DNA from: an uncultured Eubacteriales bacterium
GTDB taxonomy: Bacteria; Bacillota; Clostridia; Christensenellales; Aristaeellaceae
DNA length: 49,538 nt
Assembly (NCBI GenBank): GCA_900553265.1
Contig: USDD01000006.1
Coordinates: 1 to 49,538 of the forward strand
Reading direction: 5' to 3'
Positions 39,583 through 46,808 of the stretch are shown piece after piece. Every line of letters starts with the position of its first letter. Within the stretch, counting starts at the first letter, position 1. Below the pieces are notes generated by a model, which was not told where the DNA came from, did not search any database, and worked only from the letters and a program-made list of their open reading frames with translations. The translations under genes and the position numbers were made by a program.

Positions 39583-40323
39583 ATGGCGCGCACAAAATCC
39601 GGCGGTTTCAATAAATTCCTCAATTTCATCGGTCTGGTGGACGACGCGGAGCCGAGCTACGAAAACGAGTACGCCTCGGAGAATTACGGCCGGGCCTCCA
39701 CCTACGTTCCCCAGCGCCAGCGCGCCAACGCCCGCCCGACGCAGAGCGCGCCCGCGCCGCGCCGTTCGTCTGCCCCATCGCGCTCCGCGCGCACCTATGG
39801 CGACGACCGCGGCTATTCCGAGCGCTCCTATTCCGCGTCGAGCCGCTATTCCGACCGCTACGACGACCGCAGCGCCCGCGCGGACGACGGCTATGCCGAC
39901 GAGTCGCGCCCGGCCCGCCGCGCCGCCTACGACGACGGCTACGCCGCCGAAGCGTCCCGGACTTCCCGCACAGAGCGCCCCCGCTCCCGCTTTGAAGAGG
40001 AGCCGGCGCGCCGCGTGGAGCGCACCGAGGCGCCCGTTCCCGTGCAGCGCGCACGGGTGAGCCGTCCCCAGCGCACGGTGATGTTCTCGCTGCACCGGCT
40101 GGAGGACTGCTGCGAGGTCATCGACAACCTCATCCGCGGCAACACCATCGTGCTGACCATGGACGAGCTGGACGGCCATCTGATGCAGCGCGCGGTGGAC
40201 ACCCTGTCCGGCGCGGTGTTCGCCCTGCACGCCACCATCCGCAAGGCCTCGGACAAGACCTATCTCATCGCGCCCTCGGGCGTGGAGGTCAACGAGACCT
40301 ACGACGTGGATCGCCGCTTCTGA
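39583..40323 (+). CDS. sepF: Cell division protein SepF
   Basis: A 246-residue SepF, the FtsZ-binding membrane anchor of the division ring in Gram-positive bacteria. The N-terminal amphipathic membrane-binding helix (FNKFLNFIGLVDD) is at 9-21 and the ring-forming domain at about 164-246 (RTVMFSLHRLEDCCEVIDNL, GAVFALHATIRKASDKTYLI). The linker between them is about 140 residues, much longer than in Bacillus, and rich in Arg, Ser, Tyr, Ala and Asp. AGGAGG precedes the ATG. yggT follows by 14 nt. Confidence 0.95.
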   Translation: MARTKSGGFNKFLNFIGLVDDAEPSYENEYASENYGRASTYVPQRQRANARPTQSAPAPRRSSAPSRSARTYGDDRGYSERSYSASSRYSDRYDDRSARADDGYADESRPARRAAYDDGYAAEASRTSRTERPRSRFEEEPARRVERTEAPVPVQRARVSRPQRTVMFSLHRLEDCCEVIDNLIRGNTIVLTMDELDGHLMQRAVDTLSGAVFALHATIRKASDKTYLIAPSGVEVNETYDVDRRF

Positions 40324-40337
40324 TTCAGGAGGAAATT

Positions 40338-40637
40338 ATGATTTCGACGCTTCTGTACAACGTTTTCGTGGCGGCCAGCTGGTTTCTGCGAATCCTGTCC
40401 GACGCGATGTTCGTCTACTGCCTGCTGACGTGGTTCGCGCCGCGCAGCGCGGTGTGCGACTGGCTGCGCCGGTTCACCGACCCCTTCGTCGCGCCGTTCC
40501 GGTCGCTGTCCTACAGGCTGATGATGCGCTGGGGCAGCCGGCTCGACCTGAGCTACTGGTTCGCCATGATCGCCATCCGCATCTTCTCTCAGGTGCTGTG
40601 GTCGGTCTACGGCCTGCTGGTGCGGCTGCTGTTCTGA
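40338..40637 (+). CDS. yggT: YggT family membrane protein
   Basis: A 99-residue membrane protein with two YggT hydrophobic blocks (about 5-32 and 68-97) and the conserved RRFTDPFVAPFR (about 44-55) between them. It belongs to the ylmG/yggT division neighbourhood; the molecular role is unclear. AGGAGGAAATT precedes the ATG. Its stop is 2 nt before ylmH. Confidence 0.93.
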   Translation: MISTLLYNVFVAASWFLRILSDAMFVYCLLTWFAPRSAVCDWLRRFTDPFVAPFRSLSYRLMMRWGSRLDLSYWFAMIAIRIFSQVLWSVYGLLVRLLF

Positions 40638-40639
40638 CC

Positions 40640-41377
40640 ATGGACGACAAAAAGCGCCTGTCCGAGCTGGCGCTGCGGGCGAGCTTCACGGGGCGCGCGC
40701 AGTTTACCCATTTTCTGGAGCCCGCCGCCGAGCGGGACGCGCTGTCCGCCGCCCACGCCGCCGGCGCGCAGGTGCGCTTCTTCGGCGGATACGACGGCGC
40801 GGAGCGTCGCGTCGCCGCATTCTACGCGGAGGTTCCGCCCGAGGACGGCGAGTATCCGGTGGCGGCGCTGGCCCTTCGATGGAACGCCAGATTCGCCTCG
40901 GCGCAGCATCGCGACCTGCTGGGCGCGGCAATGGGACTGGGGCTGGAGCGCGGTGCCCTCGGCGACGTAGCGCTGAGCAGCCGCCCGGGCGAGGCGTATC
41001 TGTTCTGCCTGAATGAAATCGCCGCCTACATCGCGGCCAATCTGGAGAGCGCGGGCCGTGCGAAGCTGACCGTCTCCCCCGCCGAAAGCGTGGACGCGGC
41101 CGAGCCCGAGGGAACCGAGCTGCGCGTCACCGTGCAGAGCCTTCGGCTGGACGCGGTGCTGGCCGCGGGCTATAATCTCTCCCGGGCCGAGGCGCAGAAG
41201 CTCATCGCCGCCGGGCTGGTCAAGCTCAACCATGTGCCCGAGCTGCGCGGCGACGCGAAGCTCGAGGCGGGATCGCTGCTGTCCGCGCGGGGCTATGGAC
41301 GGCTCCGGGTGGACGAAATTCAGGGCGAAAGCCGGCGCGGACGCACGGTGCTGAAGCTGTTCCGCTATGGAAAGTGA
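40640..41377 (+). CDS. ylmH: YlmH, S4-domain RNA-binding protein
   Basis: A 245-residue protein with the YlmH N-terminal part (FTGRAQFTHFLEPAAERDAL, about 14-33; FFGGYDGAERRVAAF, about 46-60) and a C-terminal S4 domain (LRLDAVLAAGYNLSRAEAQK, about 165-184). YlmH binds stalled large ribosomal subunits with peptidyl-tRNA and was first noted as a division-cluster gene. ATG 40640 is chosen because it follows the yggT stop by 2 nt; longer in-frame starts lie within yggT. Confidence 0.92.
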   Translation: MDDKKRLSELALRASFTGRAQFTHFLEPAAERDALSAAHAAGAQVRFFGGYDGAERRVAAFYAEVPPEDGEYPVAALALRWNARFASAQHRDLLGAAMGLGLERGALGDVALSSRPGEAYLFCLNEIAAYIAANLESAGRAKLTVSPAESVDAAEPEGTELRVTVQSLRLDAVLAAGYNLSRAEAQKLIAAGLVKLNHVPELRGDAKLEAGSLLSARGYGRLRVDEIQGESRRGRTVLKLFRYGK

Positions 41378-41388
41378 CAAAACTTTGG

Positions 41389-41433
41389 CTTTTCGCCGCC
41401 GGGGCAGGATTTCCGCTCCGTCACGGCGAAAAG
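41389..41433. other. 10-bp inverted repeat between ylmH and divIVA
   Basis: CTTTTCGCCG (41389-41398) is the exact reverse complement of 41424-41433. There is no T-run directly after it. It may pause transcription or mark a processing point ahead of divIVA. Confidence 0.45.
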
Positions 41434-41479
41434 ATACTGGTAAAACCTCAACGAATGCACAGGGAAAGGAAGATCAGGC

Positions 41480-42031
41480 ATGGCAATCAGCGTAAAGGAT
41501 ATTCAGGAGAAGGTTTTCCCGACTCAGCCCACTGGCGGCTACAACATTGAACAGGTCGACGATTTCCTCGACGAAATCTCCGAACAGCTCGGCGCGCTGG
41601 TTCGCGAGAACATTGCCCTGAACAGCGAGCTGTCCAAGCTCAGCGACGCGCTGGAGGAAAAGGAGCGCGCGCTGACCGAGGCGCAGGCCAAGGCCCCCGA
41701 CTACAACGAAGCCGGCTACTTCAAGAACCTCGAGTCCGCCATGCGCGAGTCCCTCATCGGCGCGCAGCGTCTGGCCGACGAGACCTCTGCCGCGGCCAAG
41801 GCCGAGGCCGACCGCATGGTGAAGGAAGCCACCGACGAGGCAGCGAAGCTCCGCGCCGACGCGAAGGCGGAAGCCGCCGCCGTGACCGAGCGCGCCGCAT
41901 CCGACGCCGCCGCGGCCAAGGCCGAGCTGGACGAGCTGAAGTCCTCCATCGAGAGCTATCGCGCCGCGTGCCGCAAGCTCATTGAGGATCAGCTGCAGAC
42001 CCTCAAGGCCAACGACCTGCTGTTCAAATAA
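41480..42031 (+). CDS. divIVA: DivIVA-domain protein
   Basis: A 183-residue DivIVA, which senses negative membrane curvature and recruits partners to septa and poles. The N-terminal lipid-binding domain has DIQEKVFPTQPTGGYNIEQV and DDFLDEISEQLG (about 7-39), then a coiled coil (about 42-65) and a long Ala/Glu/Lys-rich coiled coil (about 80-165). AAGGAAG precedes the ATG. It closes the sepF-yggT-ylmH-divIVA cluster, and a terminator follows. Confidence 0.95.
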   Translation: MAISVKDIQEKVFPTQPTGGYNIEQVDDFLDEISEQLGALVRENIALNSELSKLSDALEEKERALTEAQAKAPDYNEAGYFKNLESAMRESLIGAQRLADETSAAAKAEADRMVKEATDEAAKLRADAKAEAAAVTERAASDAAAAKAELDELKSSIESYRAACRKLIEDQLQTLKANDLLFK

Positions 42032-42046
42032 TCCCCTGCAATGCGC

Positions 42047-42083
42047 AGCCCTCGCCCGCCGCTTTGGCGAGCGGGGGCTCTTT
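42047..42083 (+). terminator. Terminator after divIVA
   Basis: AGCCCTCGCC (42047-42056) pairs with GGCGA (42066-42070) and GGGCT (42075-42079) with a 4-nt bulge, followed by a short T-run. Confidence 0.65.
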
Positions 42084-42148
42084 CGCGAATAGCCGTCCGC
42101 ATCCGGGGCATGCTTCTTCATGGAAGATTTTTCAAGGGAGGAAGCGCC

Positions 42149-42421
42149 ATGACCGAGCGGGAAAACGAGCTGATCGACCGGCTGACGGACACGCTGGAGC
42201 GAATGCATCTGGACGACTATCTGGAATATGTGAGCAACCGAAGGCGGATGCTCTGGAACAATCTGATGTACGGCGCGGTGCGCGGGCTGGGCTTCACGCT
42301 GGGCTTTACGGTGCTCGGCGCGCTGGCCATCGTGATTCTCCGGCACCTGGTGGTGGAGAATCTGTCCGGCATCGGCAGCTTTCTGGCGGAGGTCATTCAT
42401 GAAATTGAAAAGCGCATGTAG
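42149..42421 (+). CDS. DUF5665-like small membrane protein
   Basis: A 90-residue protein with an amphipathic start (TERENELIDRLTDTLERMHL), a NRRRMLWNNLMYGAVRGLGF segment (about 30-49) and a membrane stretch (about 45-72), ending in a short charged helix. It matches my picture of the DUF5665 family, whose role is unknown. GGGAGG precedes ATG 42149. Its end overlaps the start of lspA by 23 nt, so the two are translationally linked. Confidence 0.7.
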   Translation: MTERENELIDRLTDTLERMHLDDYLEYVSNRRRMLWNNLMYGAVRGLGFTLGFTVLGALAIVILRHLVVENLSGIGSFLAEVIHEIEKRM

Positions 42422-42884
42422 CGGCGCGTGGATCGCGCTGCTGGCCGCGGCCGTGGACCGCGTGGGCAAGAGCCTGATGCTGCGCCATGAGCCGGGCGAG
42501 ATCGTCCGGATTCTTCCGGGAATCGTGCAGTTTCGCCGCACGGCCAACACCGGCATGGCCTTCAGCCTGTTCAGCGAAAACGGCGCGGCGCTGACCATCC
42601 TGACGGCGGTGCTCATCGCCGCGGTGGTCGCCTGGCTGAGCATCCGGCCCGAGGAGCAGCCCAAGGCCGTTCGCGCGGGGCTGTGGCTCATGGCCGGCGG
42701 CGGGCTGGGCAATCTCTACGACCGGCTGGTCTACGGCTCGGTCATCGACTTCATCGACCCCATCTTCGTGCGTTTCGCGGTGTTCAATCCCGCCGACGCG
42801 TTCATCTGCGTCGGCGCGGCGCTGGCCTTCGTCGCGCTGCTGCGGGACGAGCGCAGAAGGGCAAGGGACGCTGCGGGGGAGTGA
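42399..42884 (+). CDS. lspA: Lipoprotein signal peptidase (signal peptidase II)
   Basis: A 161-residue aspartic protease with four membrane helices that removes the signal peptide from diacylglyceryl-prolipoproteins. The TANTGMAFS motif is at 48-56, and the catalytic aspartates are Asp117 (in VIDFID) and Asp133 (in FNPADAF), with Asn130 beside it. GGAGG in the end of the preceding gene serves as ribosome site. It acts after Lgt (36475-37407). A 174-bp tandem repeat begins 13 nt after its stop and separates it from the rluD-type gene. Confidence 0.94.
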   Translation: MKLKSACSGAWIALLAAAVDRVGKSLMLRHEPGEIVRILPGIVQFRRTANTGMAFSLFSENGAALTILTAVLIAAVVAWLSIRPEEQPKAVRAGLWLMAGGGLGNLYDRLVYGSVIDFIDPIFVRFAVFNPADAFICVGAALAFVALLRDERRRARDAAGE

Positions 42885-42896
42885 CTTTGCCGACAA

Positions 42897-43305
42897 GGCA
42901 ACGGTCGTCGCCCGCTTTGCGCATTGACCGCCGACGGCATGGCCGCGGCGCGCTGATCGCCTGCGGTATCGCTGCGACGCAGTGCGTCCATCGCATCGGC
43001 GGCGGACGTCCCGTGCATTCTCATGCCCGTCATTGACGGCATAACTGCGGCGCACCGATTCTGCTGCGGCGGCAACGGTCGTCGCCCGCTTTGCGCATTG
43101 ACTGCCGACGGCATGGCCGCGGCGCGCTGATCGCCTGCGGTATCGCTGCGACGCAGTGCGTCCATCGCATCGGCGGCGGACGTCCCGTGCATTCTCATGC
43201 CCGTCATTGACGGCATAACTGCGGCACACCGCTTCCGCTGCGGCGGCAACGGTCGTCGCCCGCTTTGCGCATTGACCGCCGATGGCATGGCCGCGGCGCG
43301 CTGAT
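42897..43305. repeat. 174-bp tandem repeat, about 2.35 copies
   Basis: Copy 1 is 42897-43070, copy 2 43071-43244, and a partial copy 3 43245-43305. Copies 1 and 2 differ at 4 of 174 positions; copy 3 differs from copy 1 at one of 61. Each unit holds short inverted repeats such as GACGCA-G-TGCGTC and ATGCC-GTCA/TGAC-GGCAT. On the plus strand all frames carry stops. On the minus strand frames are open through the array, which GC bias and a 58-codon period explain. Two words, GGCGCGCTGATCGCC and GCCGACGGCATGGC, also occur in the nearby rluD-type gene. Confidence 0.92.
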
Positions 43306-43408
43306 TCAACCACGGCGTTTCCTCAGAAGGCGAGGCCGCGGCGTTTCCCGCAGTCTGACCCCGTCCCTCTCACTCAAGCGCATTTTCACGCGAAGGAGCA
43401 ACTGCATC

Positions 43409-44323
43409 ATGCCCGAACAAATTCTCGAAAAGGTCTGCGGCTGCGCCGAACGACTGGACGTGTTCGCCGCGGCCATGGCGGACGTGACCCGCTCCCGCGC
43501 CGGCGCGCTGATCGCCGACGGCATGGCGGCGGCGGACGGAACGACCCAGACCAAGGCCGGCTTTCGCCTGAAGCCCGGCATGCGCGTGACGCTGCGCATC
43601 CCCGAAGCCGCGCCCGCCGCGGCGCAGGCCGAGGACATCCCGCTGAACATCCTCTATCAGGACGACGACGTGGCGGTGGTGTTCAAGCCCTCGGGCATGG
43701 TCGTCCATCCCGCGGCGGGCAACGAGTCGGGCACGCTGGTCAACGCGCTGCTGGCGCGGCTGGACAACCTCTCGGGCGTCGGCGGCGAAATCCGCCCGGG
43801 CATCGTCCACCGCATCGACAAGGACACGTCGGGCCTGCTGCTGGTGGCCAAGAACGACCGGGCGCACGTGAGCCTGTCCGAGCAGATCAAGGCCCACTCG
43901 GTGCACCGGGCGTACATGGCCATCGTCATCGGCAATCTCCGCGAGGACGGGGGCTTCGTGGACGCGCCCATCGGCCGCCATCCCACCGACCGCAAGCGCA
44001 TGGCCGTGGTTCCCGGCGGGCGCGAGGCGCGCACCAACTGGTTCGTGCGCGAGCGGCTGCGCGGCGCGACGCTCATCGAGGCGCGTCTGACCACCGGCCG
44101 CACCCATCAGATTCGCGTGCACATGGCCTCCATCGGCCATCCCGTGCTGGGCGACCCGGTCTACGGCCCGAAAAAATCGCCCTATCCCGTGGCCGGCGGC
44201 CAGCTGCTGCACGCCTACCGCATCGGCTTTGTCCATCCCGCCACCGGCGAGGAGATGCTCTTCGAGGCCCCGCCGGAGGAGCGCTTTCAGAAATGGCTGG
44301 AGAAGCTGCGGCTGCCCCAGTAA
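43409..44323 (+). CDS. RluA/RluD-family pseudouridine synthase
   Basis: A 304-residue enzyme that turns uridine to pseudouridine in rRNA. The N-terminal part (about 1-70) is a reduced S4-like region, and the catalytic domain has the HRIDKDTSG motif (134-142) with catalytic Asp137, plus LTTGRTHQIRVHMASIGHPV and LGDPVYG. In Bacillus the orthologue YlyB follows lspA, as here. ATG 43409 follows AAGGAG and is preferred over longer in-frame starts that would reach into the tandem repeat. A terminator follows. Confidence 0.93.
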   Translation: MPEQILEKVCGCAERLDVFAAAMADVTRSRAGALIADGMAAADGTTQTKAGFRLKPGMRVTLRIPEAAPAAAQAEDIPLNILYQDDDVAVVFKPSGMVVHPAAGNESGTLVNALLARLDNLSGVGGEIRPGIVHRIDKDTSGLLLVAKNDRAHVSLSEQIKAHSVHRAYMAIVIGNLREDGGFVDAPIGRHPTDRKRMAVVPGGREARTNWFVRERLRGATLIEARLTTGRTHQIRVHMASIGHPVLGDPVYGPKKSPYPVAGGQLLHAYRIGFVHPATGEEMLFEAPPEERFQKWLEKLRLPQ

Positions 44324-44336
44324 ATCCGCGCAAAAG

Positions 44337-44380
44337 AACCGCGCCCGAAACGTCATGTTCGGACGCGGTTTCTGTGTTTT
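44337..44380 (+). terminator. Terminator after the rluD-type gene
   Basis: AACCGCG (44337-44343) pairs with CGCGGTT (44364-44370), with CCGAA/TTCGG inside, followed by TCTGTGTTTT. The upstream words GCGCAAAAGAACC recall the repeat at the ribosomal operon terminator. Confidence 0.7.
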
Positions 44381-44514
44381 CTGTGGAGAAAGCCCCGACA
44401 AATCGCGCTCCGCTCCCTCTGCGCCGCTCTGCTATGCGAAGCGCCCGCGCTTCAGCCAATCCGCAGCATGGAAAGCGCTTCCAGTCCGCCGCGCGGCCTC
44501 TTCGATTTTCCGTC

Positions 44515-45072
44515 TCACTCGGCCTGCGCTTCCCTCTCCACGGCCCGCTGCGGCGCGCACAGATGCAGCGACATTTCGTGCAGCGCCGCGACGGCGGCGA
44601 CGATGCAGGCCGCGGCGCAGTAGCCCACCGCCCAGGGCGTTCTCAGCGCGAAGGGCACGAAAAAGACCATCAGCCCCGTGAGCTTGTTGGGAATGGTGTG
44701 CAGCGCGGTGAAGCGACGCTCGCGCACCGCCCCGGCGGCATAGGCGCACAGCCGGATCGCCAGCACCGCCGCCAGCATGATCCACGCCCATCCGGGCAGA
44801 CGCAACCGCAGCGCCGGCAGCATGTACAGCAGCATGCTCCCATAGAAGAGCAGATCCGCCGCGCTGTCCAGCCTCGCGCCGAAGTCGTCGGCGCTGCCCG
44901 TTCGCCGGGCGAGCCATCCGTCCAGTGCGTCGCTCAGGCCGCTGAGCACATAAATGGCGTAGAAGCCCGCCGTCTCCGGGCGAGTCAGCCACAGCGCCGC
45001 CGCGCCTGCGATGCGCGCCATGGTGCAGAGATTCGCGGGCGCGCAGAGCTTTTTCCAGAGTTTCTTTTTCAT
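44515..45072 (-). CDS. CDP-alcohol phosphatidyltransferase
   Basis: A 185-residue membrane enzyme of phospholipid synthesis (PgsA/PssA superfamily), which swaps CMP of a CDP-lipid for an alcohol. The complete motif is present: Asp48, Asp51-Gly52, Ala55-Arg56, Gly65, Asp69 and Asp73, so it should be active, unlike the degenerate domain at 1452. About six membrane helices are seen. The alcohol (glycerol phosphate, inositol phosphate or another) cannot be told. ATG 45072 follows GGAGG; the open frame beyond it runs into the divergent gene. Confidence 0.88.
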   Translation of the reverse strand: MKKKLWKKLCAPANLCTMARIAGAAALWLTRPETAGFYAIYVLSGLSDALDGWLARRTGSADDFGARLDSAADLLFYGSMLLYMLPALRLRLPGWAWIMLAAVLAIRLCAYAAGAVRERRFTALHTIPNKLTGLMVFFVPFALRTPWAVGYCAAACIVAAVAALHEMSLHLCAPQRAVEREAQAE

Positions 45073-45116
45073 TTCGTTCCTCCGCCATTCTTCTTTTCTT
45101 TTTCCCATGGACGTGC

Positions 45117-45122
45117 TATAAT
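45117..45122 (+). promoter_or_regulatory. Candidate -10 (TATAAT) for the ECF-S-like gene
   Basis: A perfect TATAAT lies about 40 nt before the start codon in the divergent spacer. The sequence 17 bp upstream (TTTTCT) is a poor -35, so activity is uncertain. Confidence 0.4.
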
Positions 45123-45163
45123 CATACCCGTGCAATGCAAATTTTCGATATGGGGGAATATTT

Positions 45164-45688
45164 ATGCGACAAAAGACGCTCTGGATCACCCAGACCGCGG
45201 CGCTGCTGGCGCTGCTCATCATCCTTCAGCTGGCCACCCGCAGCGCGGGCCAGCTCGTGACCGGCTCCTGCGTCAACGCGGTGCTGGCGCTGGCGGCGCT
45301 GATCGCCGGACTGAGCTCGAGCCTGACGGTGGCGGTGCTTTCGCCGTTTCTGGCCTTCGCGCTGGGCGTGGGGCCGAAGCTGCTGCCCATCGTGCCGGCC
45401 ATCGCCGTGGGCAACGCGGCGCTGGCGGCGCTGATCTGCCTGTTCGCCCGAAAGAACCTCTCGCCCGCGCGCCGGGCCGCCGCCACGGCAGTCGCCGCCG
45501 CGGGCAAGTTCGCGCTGCTGTATCTGCTGGTGGTGCAGCTGCTCTGTCGCGTGCTGACGCTCAATGAAAAGCAGATCGCCGCCTTCAGCGCCATGTTCTC
45601 CTGGCCCCAGCTCGTCACCGCCCTCATCGGTACCGCCGTCGCCATGTGCGTCGCTCCGGTGATTCAGAAGGCGCTTGGGCGCGAGTAA
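45164..45688 (+). CDS. ECF transporter S-component-like membrane protein
   Basis: A 174-residue membrane protein with five to six hydrophobic segments. The N-terminal TQTAALLALLIILQLATRSA and the following GSCVNAVLALAALIAGLSSS resemble the first helices of S components, which bind a vitamin or other small nutrient and dock on a shared EcfAAT module. No ATPase gene is near, which suits the shared-module type. The ligand cannot be named, and no riboswitch is seen upstream. GGGGGA precedes the ATG. A strong hairpin follows the gene. Confidence 0.55.
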   Translation: MRQKTLWITQTAALLALLIILQLATRSAGQLVTGSCVNAVLALAALIAGLSSSLTVAVLSPFLAFALGVGPKLLPIVPAIAVGNAALAALICLFARKNLSPARRAAATAVAAAGKFALLYLLVVQLLCRVLTLNEKQIAAFSAMFSWPQLVTALIGTAVAMCVAPVIQKALGRE

Positions 45689-45765
45689 TCCGGCGGAAAA
45701 TGCCGCGTCCTCGCGGCTGACCCGACGGAGGATGCGCCGCCATGCGCGTTCCTCTCTCAACGCCA

Positions 45766-45805
45766 AAGAGCGGAAGCTCCCCATGCCTCGGGAGCTTCCG
45801 CTCTT
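45766..45805. terminator. Bidirectional terminator between convergent genes
   Basis: AAGAGCGGAAGCTCCC (45766-45781) pairs perfectly over 16 bp with 45790-45805. It lies between the plus-strand membrane gene and the minus-strand TPR gene; a short T-run follows on the plus strand. Confidence 0.8.
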
Positions 45806-45816
45806 CGCTTTTGCCT

Positions 45817-46680
45817 TCAGAGCAGCGAAATCTCCACCGCGCCGTCTCCGGTCTGGAAGGCCTGAAACAGGTCGGCCTCGCCGCCCTCCGCGTCGCCCTG
45901 CCGAAGCCGGAGCATGCCCCGGCCGTAATAGCTGGCAGAAGCCAGCACGTTCTCCGCGATGTTGCGGTTGAAATCGGCGGCGGCCGCCCGCAGATCGCCC
46001 AGTCCCGCAAGGCACACCGCCCGGCACAGGCGGCTGCGGCCTACCTCGTAGCCCGCGGCGACGCAGAGGTCGAAGCCCGCCTTCGCGGCGGCGAAATCGC
46101 CCGTGTGCATCCGGCAGATGGCTGCGGCGAGGCACGCGGCGGAGCCGTAGATTCCGTCCTCCAGCAGGCCGTCCAGAATTTCCGCGGCCTGCGCGTATTT
46201 ACCGAGCTGCATCCGGCACAGCGCCTCGTTGTAAAGGCTGTCGACGACATAGGACTCGGTCTGCGCCGAGACGGCGAAGTCCCCGGCGGCGCGCCGGTAC
46301 AGCGCCGTGCTCTCCGCGCCGGCGAGCTTGCGCGCAAGGCCCATGCGGCACAGGCCGCGGTTGTAGCGCGCGCCGTCCATGGTCGGCCGCGCGTCGATGG
46401 CCGCCGAGAAGTCCGCCTCGGCCGCCTTCAGCGCGCCCAGCTGCATCCGGCACAGCCCGCGCCGGTACAGCGCCGCGGCGCGACGTCTCCCGGAATTCAG
46501 CGCGGCGGTCATGTCCTCGATCGCGCCCTCGTAATCGTACAGACCCATGCGGCACAGGCCTCGCAGATAGCGCGCGTCGGCGCTCGGCGCTTTGGTCGAT
46601 GCAAAATACGCGTCGAAGGCCCGCAGCCCCTCTTCGTATTTTCCCTGCTTCGCATAAAGCTCGCCCAGTATCTCGCTCAT
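45817..46680 (-). CDS. Tetratricopeptide repeat protein
   Basis: A 287-residue protein made of about seven TPR units; the phrase RGLCRM or a close variant recurs near residues 40, 73, 108, 153 and 188, with the usual Gly/Ala-Tyr spacing of helix A and B. No signal peptide or enzyme domain is seen, so it should be a cytoplasmic scaffold. It is transcribed from an extended -10 promoter placed right after the terminator of the LuxR-type regulator, whose own middle part is also TPR-like. A functional link between them is a guess. Confidence 0.85.
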   Translation of the reverse strand: MSEILGELYAKQGKYEEGLRAFDAYFASTKAPSADARYLRGLCRMGLYDYEGAIEDMTAALNSGRRRAAALYRRGLCRMQLGALKAAEADFSAAIDARPTMDGARYNRGLCRMGLARKLAGAESTALYRRAAGDFAVSAQTESYVVDSLYNEALCRMQLGKYAQAAEILDGLLEDGIYGSAACLAAAICRMHTGDFAAAKAGFDLCVAAGYEVGRSRLCRAVCLAGLGDLRAAAADFNRNIAENVLASASYYGRGMLRLRQGDAEGGEADLFQAFQTGDGAVEISLL

Positions 46681-46745
46681 ATCCGCATCCTCCGGATCCG
46701 GCCCTTCCGCGCGTTTTTTGCCGGAACAGGCCCATCCTTTTTCTC

Positions 46746-46751
46746 ATTATA
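46746..46751 (-). promoter_or_regulatory. Extended -10 promoter of the TPR gene
   Basis: On the minus strand TGGTATAAT gives a TG-extended perfect -10 (complement of 46746-46751). No clear -35 is present; the region upstream is the stem of the preceding terminator. Confidence 0.5.
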
Positions 46752-46753
46752 CC

Positions 46754-46788
46754 AAAAAAGCCCGCGGACGGGACTACCCGTCTGCGGG
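46754..46788 (-). terminator. Terminator of the LuxR-type regulator gene
   Basis: On the minus strand CCCGCAGACGGG (complement of 46777-46788) pairs with the complement of 46761-46772 with one mismatch and is followed by six Us (A-run 46754-46759). Confidence 0.88.
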
Positions 46789-46808
46789 GAAAAAAGAACA
46801 GGAATGCG

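Noticed and set aside
42897..43305. Possible CRISPR array
   Set aside because: The units are directly adjacent 174-bp copies without variable spacers, and no cas gene is in the window.
42393..43313. Minus-strand frames through the 174-bp repeat that would give a protein with 58-residue repeats
   Set aside because: The frame continues as the antisense of lspA, has no ribosome site, and is open in more than one frame, as expected from GC bias with a period divisible by three. Expression data could reopen it.
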